In this document: positions 17,285 to 27,422 of the stretch, in pieces
Numbering within the stretch: position 1 is the first letter of the stretch
How the letters are laid out: each line of letters starts with the position of its first letter
Origin: Synechococcus sp. PCC 7502
Lineage (GTDB): Bacteria; Cyanobacteriota; Cyanobacteriia; Pseudanabaenales; Pseudanabaenaceae
NCBI RefSeq assembly: GCF_000317085.1
Contig: NC_019702.1
Coordinates: 62,001 to 126,000, forward strand
Direction of reading: 5' to 3'
Length of the DNA: 64,000 nucleotides
Translations under genes and position numbers: made by a program
Notes under the pieces: model-generated
What the model saw: the letters and a program-made list of their open reading frames with translations, nothing else
Database searches by the model: none
What the model was told of the DNA's origin: nothing

Positions 17285-18322
17285 TTAGGAAAAACTCATG
17301 CTTTTAACGGTTTCAAAGAAAAATTGGGCATTTTCTTCTGGGGTTGTGGATAAAATCCCATGTCCTAGGTTCATAATATGTCCCATTTGCCCCGCTTTGT
17401 TAACTACATCAAAAATGCGATCGCGAATATAAGTCTGACTACCAAACAAAACACAGGGATCAAGGTTGCCCTGAACTGCTATATTTCCTAACTTTGCCCT
17501 TGCTTCAGCTATATCCACTGTCCAGTCAAGGCTAATAATATCTACTCCAGATTTAGGCATCCGCTCTAAAATTCCCGCACTGCCATTGATATAGAGAATT
17601 AAAGGGGTGTCAGGATGGGTCGTTTTTACTAAATCCACAATCATTTTCTCGTAGGGTAGAGCAAAGGTTTCATAGTCTGTCGGGCTAAGTTGTCCCGCCC
17701 AAGAATCAAAAATTTGGACTATTTGGGCACCACAATCAATCTGATGCCTGACGTAATCAGCGATCGCCACTGCTAATTTTTTTAAAAAACTATGGAGTAT
17801 TTGAGGTTCAGAGTAAGCCATAGACTTAATGATGGTATAGTCCTTAGAACTTTTACCTTCGATTGCATAGGCAGCTAGAGTCCAAGGCGCACCGACAAAA
17901 CCTAGGATGGTGGCTTGATCAGCAACTTCATGTTTAATCGCTGCTAGAATTTTTTTAATAAACGGCATTGCTGTATCAGGATCAAGCTCTGTTAGGGCAT
18001 CAATCTGTGCCTGAGAGCGAATTGGATCGGCAATAATTGGTCCTCGGCTTTCGATAATATCAAAGTCAATGCCTAAGCCAGGTAGAGGGGTCAGAATGTC
18101 AGAGAACATGATCACACCATCGGGATGGAATGCCCTAAATGGTTGCAAAGAAATCTCCGCAGCTAATTCAGGTATTTCAGAACGCTCCCGAAAGGTTGGA
18201 TATTTTTGCCGCAGGTCTCGGTATGCTTTCATGTAACGTCCTGCTTGGCGCATCATCCATACTGGTGGACGGTCTAGTTCTTGTCCCCTAGCTGCCCTGA
18301 GTAACCGATCATTCCCTCCCAT
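17285..18322 (-). CDS. hemE: Uroporphyrinogen decarboxylase
   Basis: Decarboxylates uroporphyrinogen III to coproporphyrinogen III, the branch toward heme and chlorophyll. At 345 residues it is full length, with the N-terminal signature [13 protein letters not shown] (residues 19-31, with catalytic Arg residues), [13 protein letters not shown] (the conserved Asp), [16 protein letters not shown] and the C-terminal GNLDPC and NLGHGI motifs. ATG 18322 precedes GGNDRLLRA, the expected N-terminus. Confidence 0.96.
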   Translation of the reverse strand: MGGNDRLLRAARGQELDRPPVWMMRQAGRYMKAYRDLRQKYPTFRERSEIPELAAEISLQPFRAFHPDGVIMFSDILTPLPGLGIDFDIIESRGPIIADPIRSQAQIDALTELDPDTAMPFIKKILAAIKHEVADQATILGFVGAPWTLAAYAIEGKSSKDYTIIKSMAYSEPQILHSFLKKLAVAIADYVRHQIDCGAQIVQIFDSWAGQLSPTDYETFALPYEKMIVDLVKTTHPDTPLILYINGSAGILERMPKSGVDIISLDWTVDIAEARAKLGNIAVQGNLDPCVLFGSQTYIRDRIFDVVNKAGQMGHIMNLGHGILSTTPEENAQFFFETVKSMSFS

Positions 18323-18440
18323 AAGTCCTCTATATCCTTTAAAGTCTAGGTGTAAATTATAGGACTTATTGCGATCGTATTCAGTGCTACTTATTCATCT
18401 ATATCTTTCTTTTTAATCTTGATTAATTTAAAAAATTGAT

Positions 18441-20393
18441 TTAGAACTTCACTGGTTCACGATGCTTTTCAGGAACGGGCGTATATTCAGCCACAATTTT
18501 ACGAAAATCATCACCTTCAAGGGTTTCAGCTTCCACTAAAATATCTACTAGGCGATCGCACAAAGCCCGATTTTCCGTAATGATTTGTTTGGCGTGTTCG
18601 TAACATTGCTTAACTAAACGCCGCATTTCTCGATCAATTTTAATGGCAATCCGACTGGAATATTCAGATCGATGATCCCACCATTGGCGATCGCCATCAT
18701 CAAGAGCAACTAGCCCCAAGTTAGACATACCCAACTGAGTCACCATGTACCTAACTAGCTTGGTAATATGCTCAATGTCAGAGGCAGCTCCATTAGTAAC
18801 TTCAGCTTTACCAAATACCACTTCTTCAGTTACTCTTCCGCCCAGAGAAACGGTTATATTCGCTAAAATCCAACTACGGGAATATAAACCTTCTTCTTCA
18901 CTAGGTACGCCACGGGAAAACCCCCCAGTACCGCCAGATCGAGGAATAATCGTCACTTTATCAAGGGGGTCAGCATCTTTAATTAGAGTTTGCAATAGGG
19001 CATGACCAACTTCATGATAGGCAACTAGACGTTTTTTCACACTGTCTAGCATGGGACGCATACTCATGCCAATGGTTACCCGATCAAGGGCATCGGAAAT
19101 TTCTAAGTCCGTAATTTCTGGTTTCTGACGGCGAGCAGTGAGAATGGCAGCTTCGTTTAATAAATTTGCCAAGTTAGCTCCAGCGAATCCGGGTGTACGG
19201 CGGGCAATAACCTCTAGGGAAACACTTTCGGCAATGCGTTTATTGCGGGCATGTACCTTGAGAATTTCTAAACGTCCCTTAAAAGTTGGGTAATCCACCA
19301 TAATTTGGCGATCAAATCTACCAGGACGTAGTAAAGCTGCATCTAGGACATCAGCACGGTTAGTAGCAGCAATAATAATTACCCCCGTATTACCCTGAAA
19401 CCCGTCCATTTCCGTTAAAAGTTGATTGAGGGTTTGCTCCCGTTCATCGTTACCTCCACCAATACCAGAACCCCGTTGTCTGCCCACAGCATCGATTTCA
19501 TCAATAAATACAATGCAGGGAGCGTTTTCTTTTGCTTTATGGAATAAATCTCGTACCCGTGATGCTCCGACTCCTACAAACATTTCCACAAACTCAGAAC
19601 CAGATAGGGAGAAAAATGGTACACCTGCTTCGCCAGCGATCGCCTTAGCTAACATGGTTTTACCTGTACCGGGGGGTCCGATTAGTAATACTCCTTTAGG
19701 AATCTTGGCACCAACCGCAGTAAAGCGATCGGGCTGCTTTAAGAAAGTTACAACTTCTTGTAGTTCTTCTTTAGCGGAATCCACCCCTGCCACATCGTCA
19801 AAGATTACACCTGTTTTTGCTTCGGGAGAAAATTTTGCCCTGGATTTACCAAAGCTAAGGGTTTGGGCGGGACCGCCGGGAGAGTTATTTACTTTTCTAA
19901 ATAGGAAAAACAGCAGAAAGATTAATAAAACTGGAATAAAAAATGTACTTGCCAATTGCCAAAATACTGAAGGCTGCCTAATCGGTTTTACCCCGATATC
20001 AACTTTGTTTTCTTTAAGTGCCTTAATTAGCTCAATATTGCCATCACGGGCGACCAAGTCAACGCTAACTTTACTATTATCTTTGAGTTGAGCTTCTAGG
20101 ATTAACCCACTACTGTCGATATCAACTTTTTGGACTTGCTTGTCTTTAACTTTGGTTAAAAACTCACTGTAGTTCATAGAGCCAGTATCCCCTTCTTTTT
20201 GGGCATAGGCATAGTTGGGGACAGCAACTACGAGGCTAGATGAAGCTACTAGAGTGATTGTTAATGCCTTGAGTCGTTGCCACATAGAATAACGGAGTGA
20301 GGGTTTAAGAATTTTAGTTTCAGGAATTTTAGCAATGAAAAAATTTACCGTCGATCGCTCCTTGATGGTAGCAATACTCATTTTAATACGCAT
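18441..20393 (-). CDS. ftsH: ATP-dependent zinc metalloprotease FtsH
   Basis: A membrane AAA+ protease that degrades damaged membrane proteins, including photosystem II D1 in cyanobacteria. Order of parts: hydrophobic segment (about 46-65), lumenal/periplasmic domain, second membrane helix ([15 protein letters not shown], about 145-165), AAA domain with Walker A GPPGTGKT (about 237), [12 protein letters not shown] and the second region of homology [17 protein letters not shown], then the zinc protease site HEVGH (about 457). The start is uncertain: ATG 20393, ATG 20381, or ATG 20285 (MWQRLKALT) with a standard signal-anchor; the last fits family lengths best. Confidence 0.93.
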   Translation of the reverse strand: MRIKMSIATIKERSTVNFFIAKIPETKILKPSLRYSMWQRLKALTITLVASSSLVVAVPNYAYAQKEGDTGSMNYSEFLTKVKDKQVQKVDIDSSGLILEAQLKDNSKVSVDLVARDGNIELIKALKENKVDIGVKPIRQPSVFWQLASTFFIPVLLIFLLFFLFRKVNNSPGGPAQTLSFGKSRAKFSPEAKTGVIFDDVAGVDSAKEELQEVVTFLKQPDRFTAVGAKIPKGVLLIGPPGTGKTMLAKAIAGEAGVPFFSLSGSEFVEMFVGVGASRVRDLFHKAKENAPCIVFIDEIDAVGRQRGSGIGGGNDEREQTLNQLLTEMDGFQGNTGVIIIAATNRADVLDAALLRPGRFDRQIMVDYPTFKGRLEILKVHARNKRIAESVSLEVIARRTPGFAGANLANLLNEAAILTARRQKPEITDLEISDALDRVTIGMSMRPMLDSVKKRLVAYHEVGHALLQTLIKDADPLDKVTIIPRSGGTGGFSRGVPSEEEGLYSRSWILANITVSLGGRVTEEVVFGKAEVTNGAASDIEHITKLVRYMVTQLGMSNLGLVALDDGDRQWWDHRSEYSSRIAIKIDREMRRLVKQCYEHAKQIITENRALCDRLVDILVEAETLEGDDFRKIVAEYTPVPEKHREPVKF

Positions 20394-20825
20394 TTCTTGT
20401 ACTAGTTTAGTCTATTGCTGAAAAGTTATGTAGGGTATATGCAGAGAGAGTGTTACAAATCCAGTACAAATCCATTGTAAGTTTGATTTTTTTTGCAGTT
20501 TCTTGTGAGGTTTCTAAAGATTTATGAGCCAATATTAAAAGCTACAGCCTATGGGTTAGGTTGTAATTAATCAATATCTCTACTCTGACTATGGATTAGG
20601 TGACTATGGATTATGTCTATTGGTTGCCTGTAAAGATAGTTAATAGCCATCCTATACGGATTGAGTAGGTGGGGTTTCACATCTTAACCCCTCTCACAAA
20701 TCACTTGTGATTGCTATATCGATTACTTAGTTTAAATTCATTTAATTAATCTTTTTAACCTCATCTCCAATTTAATTTCTAATTTATCTGATGCTGGCGA
20801 TCTATAAAATTCCTATAACTCACCT
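20394..20825. other. 432-bp divergent promoter region, ftsH / rbcR
   Basis: Contains an imperfect tandem duplication GACTATGGATTA at about 20588 and 20603, and a short palindrome AATCAC-TT-GTGATT around 20699-20712. No ORF, RNA gene or repeat family recognised. Confidence 0.5.
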
Positions 20826-21758
20826 ATGATCGATATTCCTTTTACCCTTGACCAACTCCGCATTTTGAAGGCGATCGCTGCCGAAGGAAGTTTTAAGCGG
20901 GCGGCAGATAGTTTATATGTATCCCAGCCAGCCGTTAGTTTACAGGTGCAACATCTGGAACGCCAATTAGATGTACCGTTGTTTGATCGAGGGGGAAGAA
21001 GGGCGCAGTTAACAGAGGCGGGAAGACTTTTACTATCCTATGGCGATCGCATATTAAATTTGTGTCAAGAAACCTGTCGAGCCGTAGAAGATTTACAGAA
21101 TCTGAATGGGGGCACGTTAATTGTGGGGGCAAGCCAAACCACAGGAACCTATTTGATGCCCAGAATGATTGGTATGTTTCGGAAAAGATACCCCGATGTC
21201 TCTGTGCAACTGCATGTGCATTCCACAAGGCGGACGGCTTGGAGTGTTGCCAACGGACAGGTGGATTTGGCAATTATTGGTGGAGAAGTTCCCGCCGAGT
21301 TACAGGATTTGCTCACAATTACTCCCTATGCCGAAGATGAGTTAGCGTTGGTGATCCCTAGTTCCCATCCTTTAGCAAACTTAGGAACTTTACCCCGTGA
21401 GGAGCTATATCGTTTGAAATTTATTACCCTAGATTCTCAATCTACAATTCGGAAAGTGATTGATCAGGTATTGGGCAAAAATGGTGTGGATTTACGCCAG
21501 CTAAGTATTGAAATGGAACTAAATTCAATCGAGGCAATTAAGAATGCTGTACAGGCGGGACTGGGGGCGGCATTTTTATCTTTAACCGCCATTGAAAAGG
21601 AATTACAAATGGGAGTAATTCAAAGGGTAGCGATCGAGGGTATAGAAATTAAGCGTATGCTCTGTCAAATTCGTAATCCTAACCGCTATCTTTCTAAGGC
21701 AACAGAGGCTTTTTGTGGCGAAATATTACCAATGTTCAAGGATAAGTCTCTTCCCTAG
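20826..21758 (+). CDS. rbcR: LysR-type regulator RbcR
   Basis: A 310-residue LysR regulator: the N-terminal winged HTH reads [20 protein letters not shown] and [20 protein letters not shown] (residues 6-45), and the remainder is the periplasmic-binding-like effector domain. The stretch [20 protein letters not shown] and the [20 protein letters not shown] region are nearly invariant in cyanobacterial RbcR, the regulator associated with RuBisCO genes. No rbcLS is in the window. The arsR gene follows by 68 bases on the same strand but is probably a separate unit. Confidence 0.88.
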   Translation: MIDIPFTLDQLRILKAIAAEGSFKRAADSLYVSQPAVSLQVQHLERQLDVPLFDRGGRRAQLTEAGRLLLSYGDRILNLCQETCRAVEDLQNLNGGTLIVGASQTTGTYLMPRMIGMFRKRYPDVSVQLHVHSTRRTAWSVANGQVDLAIIGGEVPAELQDLLTITPYAEDELALVIPSSHPLANLGTLPREELYRLKFITLDSQSTIRKVIDQVLGKNGVDLRQLSIEMELNSIEAIKNAVQAGLGAAFLSLTAIEKELQMGVIQRVAIEGIEIKRMLCQIRNPNRYLSKATEAFCGEILPMFKDKSLP

Positions 21759-21826
21759 AAATCTTTAGCTACCGCTAAGTTAAGCTGGTAATTTAAATTG
21801 TTTTCAAGTTAAATAAGTTTCAAGTA

Positions 21827-22156
21827 ATGGCAAACCCATCTGTTTCTGTGGCAATATCTCCAATTCTGGCAGGATTTCATGCTCTATCTGACCCCTTGAG
21901 AATTAGGATTTTGGAATTGCTGCGATCGCAGGAGTTATGTGTGTGTGATTTGTGTGAACAACTAGATAATATAAGTCAATCTAAGCTTTCTTTTCACCTT
22001 AAGACTTTGAAAGATGCTGGTTTATTGCGATCGAGACAAGAAGGTCGATGGATTTATTACAGCCTGAATTTAGCTAAGTTTGTGGAATTAGAACAATACC
22101 TTGCTGAATATCGTCGGTTTAGTCAAATCCTACCAGTTCGTAATTGCTCAGATTAA
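21827..22156 (+). CDS. arsR: ArsR/SmtB-type metalloregulator
   Basis: A 109-residue winged-helix repressor. The arsenic-sensing motif ELCVCDLC carries Cys38, Cys40 and Cys43 at the start of the recognition helix region, the same arrangement as the As(III) site of plasmid ArsR; the DNA-contact helix is SQSKLSFHLKTLKDAGLL. ArsR releases DNA on binding As(III). Gene order with a GAPDH and arsJ downstream supports an arsenic role. Probable operators are at 22187-22206 and 22704-22731. Confidence 0.9.
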   Translation: MANPSVSVAISPILAGFHALSDPLRIRILELLRSQELCVCDLCEQLDNISQSKLSFHLKTLKDAGLLRSRQEGRWIYYSLNLAKFVELEQYLAEYRRFSQILPVRNCSD

Positions 22157-22186
22157 TTTTATTTGATGTGTCGTTCCATACTTCAC

Positions 22187-22206
22187 ATATCAAAAAAATT
22201 TGAAAT
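22187..22206. promoter_or_regulatory. Operator-like palindrome upstream of the DUF6232 gene
   Basis: ATATCAA-N6-TTGAAAT, one mismatch from a perfect inverted repeat, with the same half-sites and 6-bp spacer as the site at 22704-22731. It lies 36 bases before ATG 22243 and 30 bases after the arsR stop. Inferred ArsR site. Confidence 0.5.
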
Positions 22207-22242
22207 AATATATTTGTGTCTTAAAGCATAGGGATATTAGTT

Positions 22243-22620
22243 ATGACTAATCGAGATATTGCTGAACAAGTTTATTACGACCAAAAAAGAATCAGGGTTA
22301 CGAATAAAGGGATCGATATTCGTGGAGAGTTCTATCCATTTTTTAGAATTAATAAATATGCGGTCAGGATAATTAGTCCAGATCGTAAAGCTGCGATCGC
22401 ATTTATAGCATCTGGAATTTTATTACTAATTGTAGGTATTGGAATAATCTTTTTGATTGCTGGAGTTTGGCAGTGGGTTAAGCAAAAACCTGCCTATTGG
22501 CTTGTATTTGAGACTGATGAGATTAAAGATGATGTGGTTTATCAAACTTACTATAAGGAAGAAGCAGAAGCAATCCATTCAGCCTTAAATGTAGCGATCG
22601 CTAACGGGGTTCCCACTTAA
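22243..22620 (+). CDS. DUF6232-type membrane protein
   Basis: A 125-residue protein with a hydrophilic N-terminal part (VYYDQKRIRVTNKGIDIRGEFYPFFRI), one hydrophobic hairpin (IAFIASGILLLIVGIGIIFLIAGVW without the break, about residues 56-80) and a C-terminal part with YWLVFET. This layout matches DUF6232, a family of unknown function. Its position between arsR and the phosphate-binding gene, with an operator-like palindrome ahead of it, suggests arsenic-linked control, but the link may be positional only. Confidence 0.65.
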   Translation: MTNRDIAEQVYYDQKRIRVTNKGIDIRGEFYPFFRINKYAVRIISPDRKAAIAFIASGILLLIVGIGIIFLIAGVWQWVKQKPAYWLVFETDEIKDDVVYQTYYKEEAEAIHSALNVAIANGVPT

Positions 22621-22703
22621 ACACTTAGGCTTTAGCGATAACTCATCAAGTTTTCTTAAAATGATGTGTTAATTATTATTAAATTTATGCTACTCGTTTT
22701 AAT

Positions 22704-22731
22704 TAATATATCAAAATTTATTGATATATTA
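22704..22731. promoter_or_regulatory. Perfect operator-like palindrome upstream of sphX-gap-arsJ
   Basis: TAATATATCAA at 22704-22714 and TTGATATATTA at 22721-22731 are exact inverted repeats around a 6-bp spacer, about 31 bases before the sphX ATG. Size and symmetry fit an ArsR/SmtB dimer operator. A related copy precedes the DUF6232 gene. Confidence 0.6.
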
Positions 22732-22762
22732 TAACTATGTAATTGTGACCGAGGATAAATAA

Positions 22763-23782
22763 ATGAAAAATTCTATTATAAATTCGAGACAGGCTTTTAC
22801 ATTATTGGTATTGGTGGGAACTATTGCTATTGCCTCACAACTCTCGCCTATGCAGGCATCGGTAGATAACACAGTTAAAGTTGATGGTTCAAGTACCGTT
22901 TACCCCATTACCAAGGAAATTACCAAAAATTTTAATGCTGCTAATCCAACAATAAAAGTTGAAGTAAATTTTTCAGGGACAACAGGCGGATTTAAAAAAT
23001 TCTGTGCGGGGGAAATTGATATTAGTGATGCTTCTCGACCCATTACTAAAACTGAAATGGCAGCTTGCAAAAAAGCAGGTATCTCTTACTATGAGTTGCC
23101 GATCGCCTATGATGCCTTAACTGTGGTAGTAAATCCTAAAAATACATGGATCAAGGATATTACCGTAGCGGAATTAAAGAAAATTTGGGAACCCAGTGCC
23201 GAAGGTAAAATTAAACGCTGGAATCAGATTCGTCCAGAATTTCCCAATCAACCCATCACCCTATTCGCACCGGGTAAAGATTCAGGTACCTATGATTACT
23301 TTAACGCCGCCATTAACGGCAATGCTACAACCACCCGCAAAGATGTAACCACTAGCGAAGATGATAACGTTCTGGTAAAAGGAGTTAGTCAAAATCCTAA
23401 TAGTCTTGGCTACTTTGGGTTTGCGTACTATGAAACTCATGCTAAAGATTTAAAGGCAGTAGCGGTCGATAGTGGTAAAGGCGCAATTTTACCTTCACGG
23501 CAGGCAGTGGAAGCAGGCAAATATCAACCCCTTGCTCGTCCTTTATTTATTTACGTTAGTGCTAAATCCTTTCGGAAACCAGAGGTTAAAAGTTTTGTGA
23601 ATTTTTACCTGAAGGAAGCTCCCCAGTCTGTGGTAACGGTTCAGTATATTCCTCTTCCTGCTAGGGGCTATAAATTAGCAGAGAGTCGGCTGGTATTTGG
23701 TAGAGTCGGCACGATCTTTGCAGGTAAAACTGAGTTGAACTTATCCATTGGCGAGCTATTGGGTAAAGAGTTGGCTTTGTAG
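22763..23782 (+). CDS. sphX: SphX/PstS-type periplasmic phosphate-binding protein
   Basis: A signal peptide (about residues 1-33, ending MQA) precedes a PstS-like binding protein: [14 protein letters not shown] holds the phosphate-binding Ser/Thr loop, [25 protein letters not shown] the second ligand loop, and [12 protein letters not shown] the third. The Cys in KKFCAGE and AACKKAGI and overall length match cyanobacterial SphX. No pstC/A/B genes are present. It is followed by gap and arsJ at 41 and -4 bases, so it belongs to the arsenate-detoxification transcript; selective phosphate capture in arsenate is the likely use. Confidence 0.85.
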   Translation: MKNSIINSRQAFTLLVLVGTIAIASQLSPMQASVDNTVKVDGSSTVYPITKEITKNFNAANPTIKVEVNFSGTTGGFKKFCAGEIDISDASRPITKTEMAACKKAGISYYELPIAYDALTVVVNPKNTWIKDITVAELKKIWEPSAEGKIKRWNQIRPEFPNQPITLFAPGKDSGTYDYFNAAINGNATTTRKDVTTSEDDNVLVKGVSQNPNSLGYFGFAYYETHAKDLKAVAVDSGKGAILPSRQAVEAGKYQPLARPLFIYVSAKSFRKPEVKSFVNFYLKEAPQSVVTVQYIPLPARGYKLAESRLVFGRVGTIFAGKTELNLSIGELLGKELAL

Positions 23783-23823
23783 GTGAATCAACACATAAGT
23801 AAATTAATCAGAAGATAAAAATA

Positions 23824-24846
23824 ATGACTGTTAAGATTGGCATTAATGGCTTTGGTCGAATTGGTAGACTGGATTTAAGGGCAGCTTGGGGTTGGTCAGA
23901 GTTTGAGATTACGCATATTAATGAAGTTAAGGGCGGTATTGAGGCTTCGGCACATTTACTGAAGTACGATTCCGTTCATAGTAAGTGGGATCATGATGTT
24001 TCAGTGCAAGGAGATCGCCTCCAAGTTGATGATAAATCCCTAAGCTTTAGCGCCTATGCTACACCTGCCGAAGTTCCTTGGGATGATTTGGGCGTGGATA
24101 TAGTTTTAGAATGCTCAGGAAAATTCATCACCCTTGAAAAATTAAATTCCTACTTTACTAAAGGCGTAAAAAAGGTAATCGTCGCTGCCCCTGTGAAAGA
24201 AGCAGGAGCCTTAAATATTGTGATGGGAGTTAACGATCATCTCTACGAGCCGCAGATTCATCATGTGGTTACGGCTGCCTCCTGCACTACCAACTGTCTT
24301 GCGCCTGTAGTTAAGGTCATTCACCAACATTTGGGGATCAAGCATGGCATGATTACCACGATCCATGACAACACCAATACCCAAACCCTTGTGGACGCTC
24401 CCCATAAAGACCTGCGGCGTGCCAGAGCTTCCAGTTTATCGCTCATTCCGACTTCCACTGGTTCCGCTACGGCGATTGGATTAATTTATCCCGAACTCAA
24501 TGGCAAGTTGAACGGTTTAGCAGTCAGAGTGGCTTTACTCAATGCTTCTCTAACCGATTGCGTATTTGAAGTAGAAAGACCAACCACAACATCAGAAGTC
24601 AATGCGTTGCTGAAAGCCGCCGCCGATGGAGAACTTAAAGATATTTTGGGCTACGAAGAATTACCCCTAGTTTCCATTGATTACAAAGATGATCCGCGTT
24701 CGGCGATCGTTGATGCTTTATCGACAATGGTTGTAGATCAAACCCAAGTCAAGATTTTAGCTTGGTATGACAACGAATGGGGCTATGCCAATCGCATGGT
24801 TGAACTTGCCCGTAAAGTCGCCCTAGCTTTGGAGTCTCAGCCATGA
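23824..24846 (+). CDS. gap: Glyceraldehyde-3-phosphate dehydrogenase, arsenate-pathway type
   Basis: A 340-residue GAPDH with the N-terminal Rossmann motif INGFGRIGR, active-site Cys154 in [12 protein letters not shown], and the C-terminal [15 protein letters not shown] 23824 follows AGAAGATAAAA. Its stop overlaps the arsJ start as ATGA (24843-24846), so translation is coupled. GAPDHs encoded beside arsJ use arsenate in place of phosphate and make 1-arseno-3-phosphoglycerate, which ArsJ exports. The long [21 protein letters not shown] segment is typical of the ars-linked group rather than of the photosynthetic Gap2; the group assignment is from memory of the family. Confidence 0.9.
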   Translation: MTVKIGINGFGRIGRLDLRAAWGWSEFEITHINEVKGGIEASAHLLKYDSVHSKWDHDVSVQGDRLQVDDKSLSFSAYATPAEVPWDDLGVDIVLECSGKFITLEKLNSYFTKGVKKVIVAAPVKEAGALNIVMGVNDHLYEPQIHHVVTAASCTTNCLAPVVKVIHQHLGIKHGMITTIHDNTNTQTLVDAPHKDLRRARASSLSLIPTSTGSATAIGLIYPELNGKLNGLAVRVALLNASLTDCVFEVERPTTTSEVNALLKAAADGELKDILGYEELPLVSIDYKDDPRSAIVDALSTMVVDQTQVKILAWYDNEWGYANRMVELARKVALALESQP

Positions 24847-26105
24847 CCATCGAAGCTAATAAAAGTGCCAACCTGAGAAACTACATTCTTGTTACTGCAT
24901 CCTATTGGGGTTTTACCATTACCGATGGTGCTTTGCGGATGCTGGTTTTGCTTTATTTTAATACGATTGGTTATTCGCCCTTACAGATTGCTTTTCTGTT
25001 TTTGTTTTATGAGGTGTTTGGGATTATTACCAACTTTTTGGGTGGCTGGATTGGCTCTCAGTTTGGTCTAAAGCTGACTTTATACGGTGGGATTGGCTTA
25101 CAGATTTTTTCCTTAGTCATGCTTTCGTTTTTAAATCCCAATTGGGGACAAGGAATAGCGATCGCCTACATTATGGTGGCACAGGCATTTTCAGGGATCG
25201 CCAAGGACTTAACCAAAATGAGTACCAAAAGTGCGATTCGATTAGTGGTTCCCCAAGAGGCGGAGTCAACTTTATTTAAGTGGGTAGCGATTCTAACTGG
25301 TTCTAAAAATGCGCTGAAGGGCATCGGATTCTTTATTGGCAGTTTACTGTTAGCTGGTTTTGGCTTTACCAATGCTTTATTAATTATGGGGGCATGTTTA
25401 TTTTTAATCTTGCTAACTGGGGTGATGCTACCGCAGGGTATGGGCAAAATCAAGGCAAAGGTTAAGTTCAAACAGCTATTTTCTAAAAGCCCAGAGATTA
25501 ATATTCTTTCTGCTGCCAGATTCTTTTTGTTTGGTGCGCGCGATGTTTGGTTTGTGGTTGGACTGCCCTTGTTTTTATACAGCACACTCCATTGGCAGTT
25601 TTTCCAAGTGGGTGGATTTCTGGCATGTTGGGTAATTGGCTATGGTATTATTCAGCTTTTGGCACCGGTGATCTTGAAGGCTATGGGGCAGGGACAATCT
25701 CCTCAAGCTAAAACTATTTTATTTTGGACTTCGGTTTTGGCATTCGTACCTGGGGCGATCGCATTAGGATTACAACTTCAACTTCCTCCTAATTTGGTGA
25801 TTATTATTGGCTTAACAATCTTTGGTTTAGTCTTTGCCTTTAACTCGGCAGTGCATTCCTATTTAGTTTTAGCTTTTACCGCCGATGATGATGTTGCCCT
25901 TAATGTGGGGTTTTATTACATGGCAAATTCGGGCGGTCGTTTGGCGGGAACGGTGCTATCTGGCTTAGTATTTCAAAGCTTTGGCTTAATTGGATGTTTG
26001 TGGGTTTCTACAGCATTTGTGTTAGCAGCAAGTTTAATTACCATAAAACTACCTGATCCTAATCCCCAAAAGGCGATCGCTTGGCAGGCTAGTGATGGTG
26101 ATTAA
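24843..26105 (+). CDS. arsJ: ArsJ organoarsenical efflux permease
   Basis: A 420-residue MFS permease with about 12 helices. It starts [27 protein letters not shown] and contains [21 protein letters not shown] (MFS loop 2-3), [20 protein letters not shown] and [15 protein letters not shown], the ArsJ pattern. ArsJ exports 1-arseno-3-phosphoglycerate, which hydrolyses outside to arsenate; with GAPDH this gives arsenate resistance without reduction to arsenite. The 4-base overlap with gap is the usual arrangement. No arsenate reductase or ArsB/Acr3 pump is in the window. Confidence 0.93.
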   Translation: MTIEANKSANLRNYILVTASYWGFTITDGALRMLVLLYFNTIGYSPLQIAFLFLFYEVFGIITNFLGGWIGSQFGLKLTLYGGIGLQIFSLVMLSFLNPNWGQGIAIAYIMVAQAFSGIAKDLTKMSTKSAIRLVVPQEAESTLFKWVAILTGSKNALKGIGFFIGSLLLAGFGFTNALLIMGACLFLILLTGVMLPQGMGKIKAKVKFKQLFSKSPEINILSAARFFLFGARDVWFVVGLPLFLYSTLHWQFFQVGGFLACWVIGYGIIQLLAPVILKAMGQGQSPQAKTILFWTSVLAFVPGAIALGLQLQLPPNLVIIIGLTIFGLVFAFNSAVHSYLVLAFTADDDVALNVGFYYMANSGGRLAGTVLSGLVFQSFGLIGCLWVSTAFVLAASLITIKLPDPNPQKAIAWQASDGD

Positions 26106-26142
26106 TTTAACCCTTATTTAATCCTTAAAAAATATACAAAAA

Positions 26143-27156
26143 CTAAGAAACTCCAGTCAACGGGATCGGGCTTTCAAGGGATTCTAGGACTAGTTCAGCT
26201 AGATCATTAATAAATACAGGATGACTATTTAGAGCAGGAACTCGGGCAAAATTGTGAATGCCTTCAGACTCGGCAACTTCTCGGTATTCGATGTCAATTT
26301 CCTGTAGGGTTTCAATATGTTCAGAAATAAAGCTAATTGGTACGACCAGTAAATCCTTAACTCCCCGCTTTGCTAACTGGGCGATCGCGGATTCTGTGTA
26401 AGGTTGCAACCACTGCACGGGACCAACTCGGCTTTGGTATGCCAAGGTATGGGGATTATAGCGTTGGTAGATTTGGCGAAGGGATTGCATTACCAAGTCA
26501 ACACAGTTTTCAATTTCGATCTGATAGGTGTCCCCATACTCAGTGACATACTTTTGCGGCACACCGTGGGCACTGAAGAAGATATGGACTTTTTCGGGAT
26601 CGGCAAAGGATTTAATTTTTTCCTCGATTACCTCTGCCATTGCCTTAAGATAACCTGGGCGATCATACCAAGATCGCACCACAATTTTTTCAATCTGTTG
26701 TAACTCCTTATCTTCTTTCCATAGCTTTTCCAGTAATCTGAGGCTAGAACCAGTGGTACTAATGGAGTATTGGGGATAAAGGGGTAGAATCACTAGCTTA
26801 GAAATCTGATCTTTCTTAATCTGGGCGATCGCCTCTTCGGTAAAAGGATTCCAATAGCGCATGGCTACATAAACCTTGGCATTGAGTCCTCGACGCTGTA
26901 GGGCATTTTCAATGGATTCTGCTTGTTCTTCGGTAAGCTGCCGCAAAGGTGATTTACCACCTATGGCTTTATAGTTTTCTTGGGAAACGGGCGATCTAGT
27001 AGCAGCAATTAGAGCCGCCACTGGCTTCTGTAAAAATTTGAAGGGTAAACGGATTAAATCAGGATCGGAGAATAGGTTGTATAGGAATAGGTACACGTCC
27101 TCTAGTCTTTCGGGACCGCCTAAATTTAGCAACAAAACACCTACACGACTATTCAT
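26143..27156 (-). CDS. hemH: Ferrochelatase without C-terminal CAB domain
   Basis: Inserts iron into protoporphyrin IX, the last step of heme synthesis. Motifs: [10 protein letters not shown] at the N-terminus, the active-site His in [12 protein letters not shown] (about residue 194) and the Glu in [15 protein letters not shown] (about 275). At 337 residues it stops shortly after the catalytic domain (SPIPLTGVS). Most cyanobacterial ferrochelatases carry a further linker and a chlorophyll a/b-binding-like membrane helix; none can be read in any frame in the 37 bases before arsJ ends. Confidence 0.93.
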   Translation of the reverse strand: MNSRVGVLLLNLGGPERLEDVYLFLYNLFSDPDLIRLPFKFLQKPVAALIAATRSPVSQENYKAIGGKSPLRQLTEEQAESIENALQRRGLNAKVYVAMRYWNPFTEEAIAQIKKDQISKLVILPLYPQYSISTTGSSLRLLEKLWKEDKELQQIEKIVVRSWYDRPGYLKAMAEVIEEKIKSFADPEKVHIFFSAHGVPQKYVTEYGDTYQIEIENCVDLVMQSLRQIYQRYNPHTLAYQSRVGPVQWLQPYTESAIAQLAKRGVKDLLVVPISFISEHIETLQEIDIEYREVAESEGIHNFARVPALNSHPVFINDLAELVLESLESPIPLTGVS

Positions 27157-27422
27157 GATTTAAGTTTCCTATATATTTATTTAATGACCTTGTTAATATA
27201 TTTTAATAATAGCTTAATAGTTCCACGGATAGTCTTAAATCATGCCCCATTTGCCCAAACATTTAACTAAATTAGTAACCAATTTAATTTGAATTAATAG
27301 TGATTAATGGTAAGAAAGTTGGTAAAGTCTTAAAAATCACAAAGTTAGGTTTTGATTCAGTGAGATTATTGACAATTAAGCCTAATGAACAGCAAAATCT
27401 TATGTCAGGCTGAATTGTACTC

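Noticed and set aside
19426-20091. 221-codon plus-strand frame opposite ftsH
   Set aside because: It is the antisense of the highly conserved AAA and membrane regions of ftsH, with no ribosome site and no recognisable protein content.
20588-20625. Tandem GACTATGGATTA copies as a possible operator
   Set aside because: Only two imperfect copies, no symmetry and no link to a known regulator; noted in the intergenic entry only.
25166-25585. 139-codon minus-strand frame inside arsJ
   Set aside because: Shadow frame of a membrane protein; no start context and low complexity.
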